A DNA stretch of 64,000 nucleotides from an uncultured Chitinophagales bacterium (GTDB lineage: Bacteria > Bacteroidota > Bacteroidia > Chitinophagales > JAHDHT01). Below are positions 62,518 to 64,000 of the stretch, piece after piece; the stretch's first letter is position 1; each line of letters begins with the position of its first letter. Under the pieces are notes generated by a model. The model saw only the letters and a list, made by a program, of their open reading frames with translations, was not told where the DNA came from and made no database searches. Both the position numbers and the translations under genes were made by a program. The stretch spans positions 1 through 64,000 of the forward strand of contig CALHDG010000027.1 in assembly GCA_938023075.1 (NCBI GenBank). Reading direction: 5' to 3'.

Positions 62518-63810
62518 ATGAAAAAGTTAAGCATTTGGCTCTTCTTTTTAATAGCTTGTTTGTTTGTTTTACCAACACCAGCAAATGCACAAGAAGTTGA
62601 TGAAGATTTGCACAAGTACAAACCACTCAAACTCAGTTTAAATGAAGATGGCAGTAAGTATGTCCGCTTTATTATGTGGCACCAAGTATGGGCTACTACC
62701 AGTAATTTGTCGGCAGAAAATGCCAAACCACAATTAAATTTTAGTATGCGGCGTTCCCGCTTTTTGGCATTTGCACAAATTTCTCCGCGCTTTTTATTTT
62801 TAACGCACATTGGCTTAAACAGCCTTTCAGCAGGCAATCAAACTTCGTTGGGTAATAATGGAGATTCGCCACAGTTTTTTTTACACGATGCTTGGGGTGA
62901 ATTAAAAATTACGGATGATATTTATGTTGGGGCAGGTTTGCATTACTGGAAAGGCTTAACCCGGCAATCGAATACCAGTACCTTAAATTTAATGACTTTA
63001 GATCAGGCACGTCCATTTGTGCATTGGCATTCTTTGGGTATAACCGATCAATTTGCCCGGCATTTAGGGGTTTATTTTAAAGGTGCTCCCGGTAAATTAG
63101 AGTATCGTTTGGCTTTTAATAATCCAGGAAGGGCACCTTTAGGTTCGGGCATTGATTATAGTGCCAACTTCGATACTACGGGCGTAGCCAAAAGTAACCT
63201 AACCTATACGGGGGTTAGCAGCCGCAATGCCGATGGTGACCCAATGGGCAATTTGGTGATGGAAGGTTATGTAAAGTATAATATTTGGGATAACGAATCG
63301 ACCAAACTGCCTTTTTATCCGGGTACTTATTTGGGTAAGAAAAAAATATTGTCTATTGGAGCTGGTTTTTTCTTGCATCCTAATGGCATGTATGATAACT
63401 TTTTAGATGAGCATCAAAGTGTTTCTCATTTAGCTTTAGATGCTATGCTCGAATTACCGATGGATGCAGGTTCGTTAAATGCCTATGCTTCTTTTATTAA
63501 TTTTAATTATGGCGATAATTATATTAGTCGTTGGGGAGGCACCGGTAACTCTTTATATACACAGGTAGGCTACCTAATTAAAGAAGCAAAAGTAATGCCC
63601 TATGTATCTTTCAATAGTTCGTCTTTTGAAGCTGCCGATGACCCCATAACCGAATTGAACGCAGGGGTGAATTATTTTGTCAATGGACATCATGCCAAAA
63701 TTACGGCAGAGTATCATTTGATTAGCAAAGATTACCGGGAAAGTGCTATTATGCTGAATAGTCAAGAGAATCTTTCTCAATTCCGTTTACAATTACACAT
63801 TTTCTTATAA
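62518..63810 (+). CDS. outer-membrane porin-like protein
   Basis: Signal peptide MKKLSIWLFFLIACLFVLPTPANAQ; beta-rich body; terminal ...QFRLQLHIFL. Start likely 62518, not 62482. Confidence 0.75.
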   Translation: MKKLSIWLFFLIACLFVLPTPANAQEVDEDLHKYKPLKLSLNEDGSKYVRFIMWHQVWATTSNLSAENAKPQLNFSMRRSRFLAFAQISPRFLFLTHIGLNSLSAGNQTSLGNNGDSPQFFLHDAWGELKITDDIYVGAGLHYWKGLTRQSNTSTLNLMTLDQARPFVHWHSLGITDQFARHLGVYFKGAPGKLEYRLAFNNPGRAPLGSGIDYSANFDTTGVAKSNLTYTGVSSRNADGDPMGNLVMEGYVKYNIWDNESTKLPFYPGTYLGKKKILSIGAGFFLHPNGMYDNFLDEHQSVSHLALDAMLELPMDAGSLNAYASFINFNYGDNYISRWGGTGNSLYTQVGYLIKEAKVMPYVSFNSSSFEAADDPITELNAGVNYFVNGHHAKITAEYHLISKDYRESAIMLNSQENLSQFRLQLHIFL

Positions 63811-63828
63811 TCAAAACCAATAATAATT

Positions 63829-64000
63829 ATGTCGAATAAAGATTTAAATCAATATTGGAAAACCAACTTAAAGTATCTCATTATTTTATTGAGTATTTGG
63901 TTTACGGTTTCCTATGGTTGCGGTATTCTGTTTGCCGATGCCTTAAATGGTATAAAAATAGGTGGTTTTCCCTTAGGCTTTTGGTTTGCCCAACAAGGCT
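63829..64000 (+). CDS. DUF4212-type symporter small subunit, truncated by window edge
   Basis: MSNKDLNQYWKTNLKYLIILLSIWFTVSYGCGILFADALNGIKIGGFPLGFWFAQQG; open to the window end. Confidence 0.85.
   Translation, partial: MSNKDLNQYWKTNLKYLIILLSIWFTVSYGCGILFADALNGIKIGGFPLGFWFAQQG

Noticed and set aside
1-64000. rRNA, tRNA genes, CRISPR arrays, complete IS transposases or prophage
   Set aside because: None recognised by eye; tRNAscan/Infernal/ISEScan would be needed to exclude them formally.

Overview
AT-rich Bacteroidota chromosome segment. This assignment rests on the ribosomal operon layout, a T9SS-type C-terminal domain and a TAnnTTTG-like promoter. The core is a long minus-strand str/S10/spc/alpha ribosomal protein cluster (~35.8 to 17.6 kb, rpsL to rplQ, including fusA, secY, map, infA, rpmJ and rpoA) closed by a Rho-independent terminator. 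Flanking accessory DNA carries secreted enzymes (M4-like protease, metallophosphoesterase with a dockerin-like pair, modular GH9 glucanase, reprolysin-like protease with a T9SS-type tail) and an IPTL-CTERM-like protein. It also carries rimO, aroK, a sodium/solute symporter-histidine kinase with its response regulator, and a porin/DUF4212 locus. The observations I rate highest are: (1) a tandemly duplicated two-gene cassette (ABC/OLD-like ATPase plus a small protein with a possible PD-(D/E)XK core) just upstream of rimO, a candidate uncharacterised defence-type system; (2) two 221-bp MITE-like elements in opposite orientation with 17-bp terminal inverted repeats and flanking direct repeats; (3) a modular family of dispersed non-coding repeats (at least five copies, short and long forms) whose hairpin arms vary in sequence while pairing is kept in several copies. 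No rRNA, tRNA or CRISPR array was recognised. All family names come from reading motifs; no database search was run.
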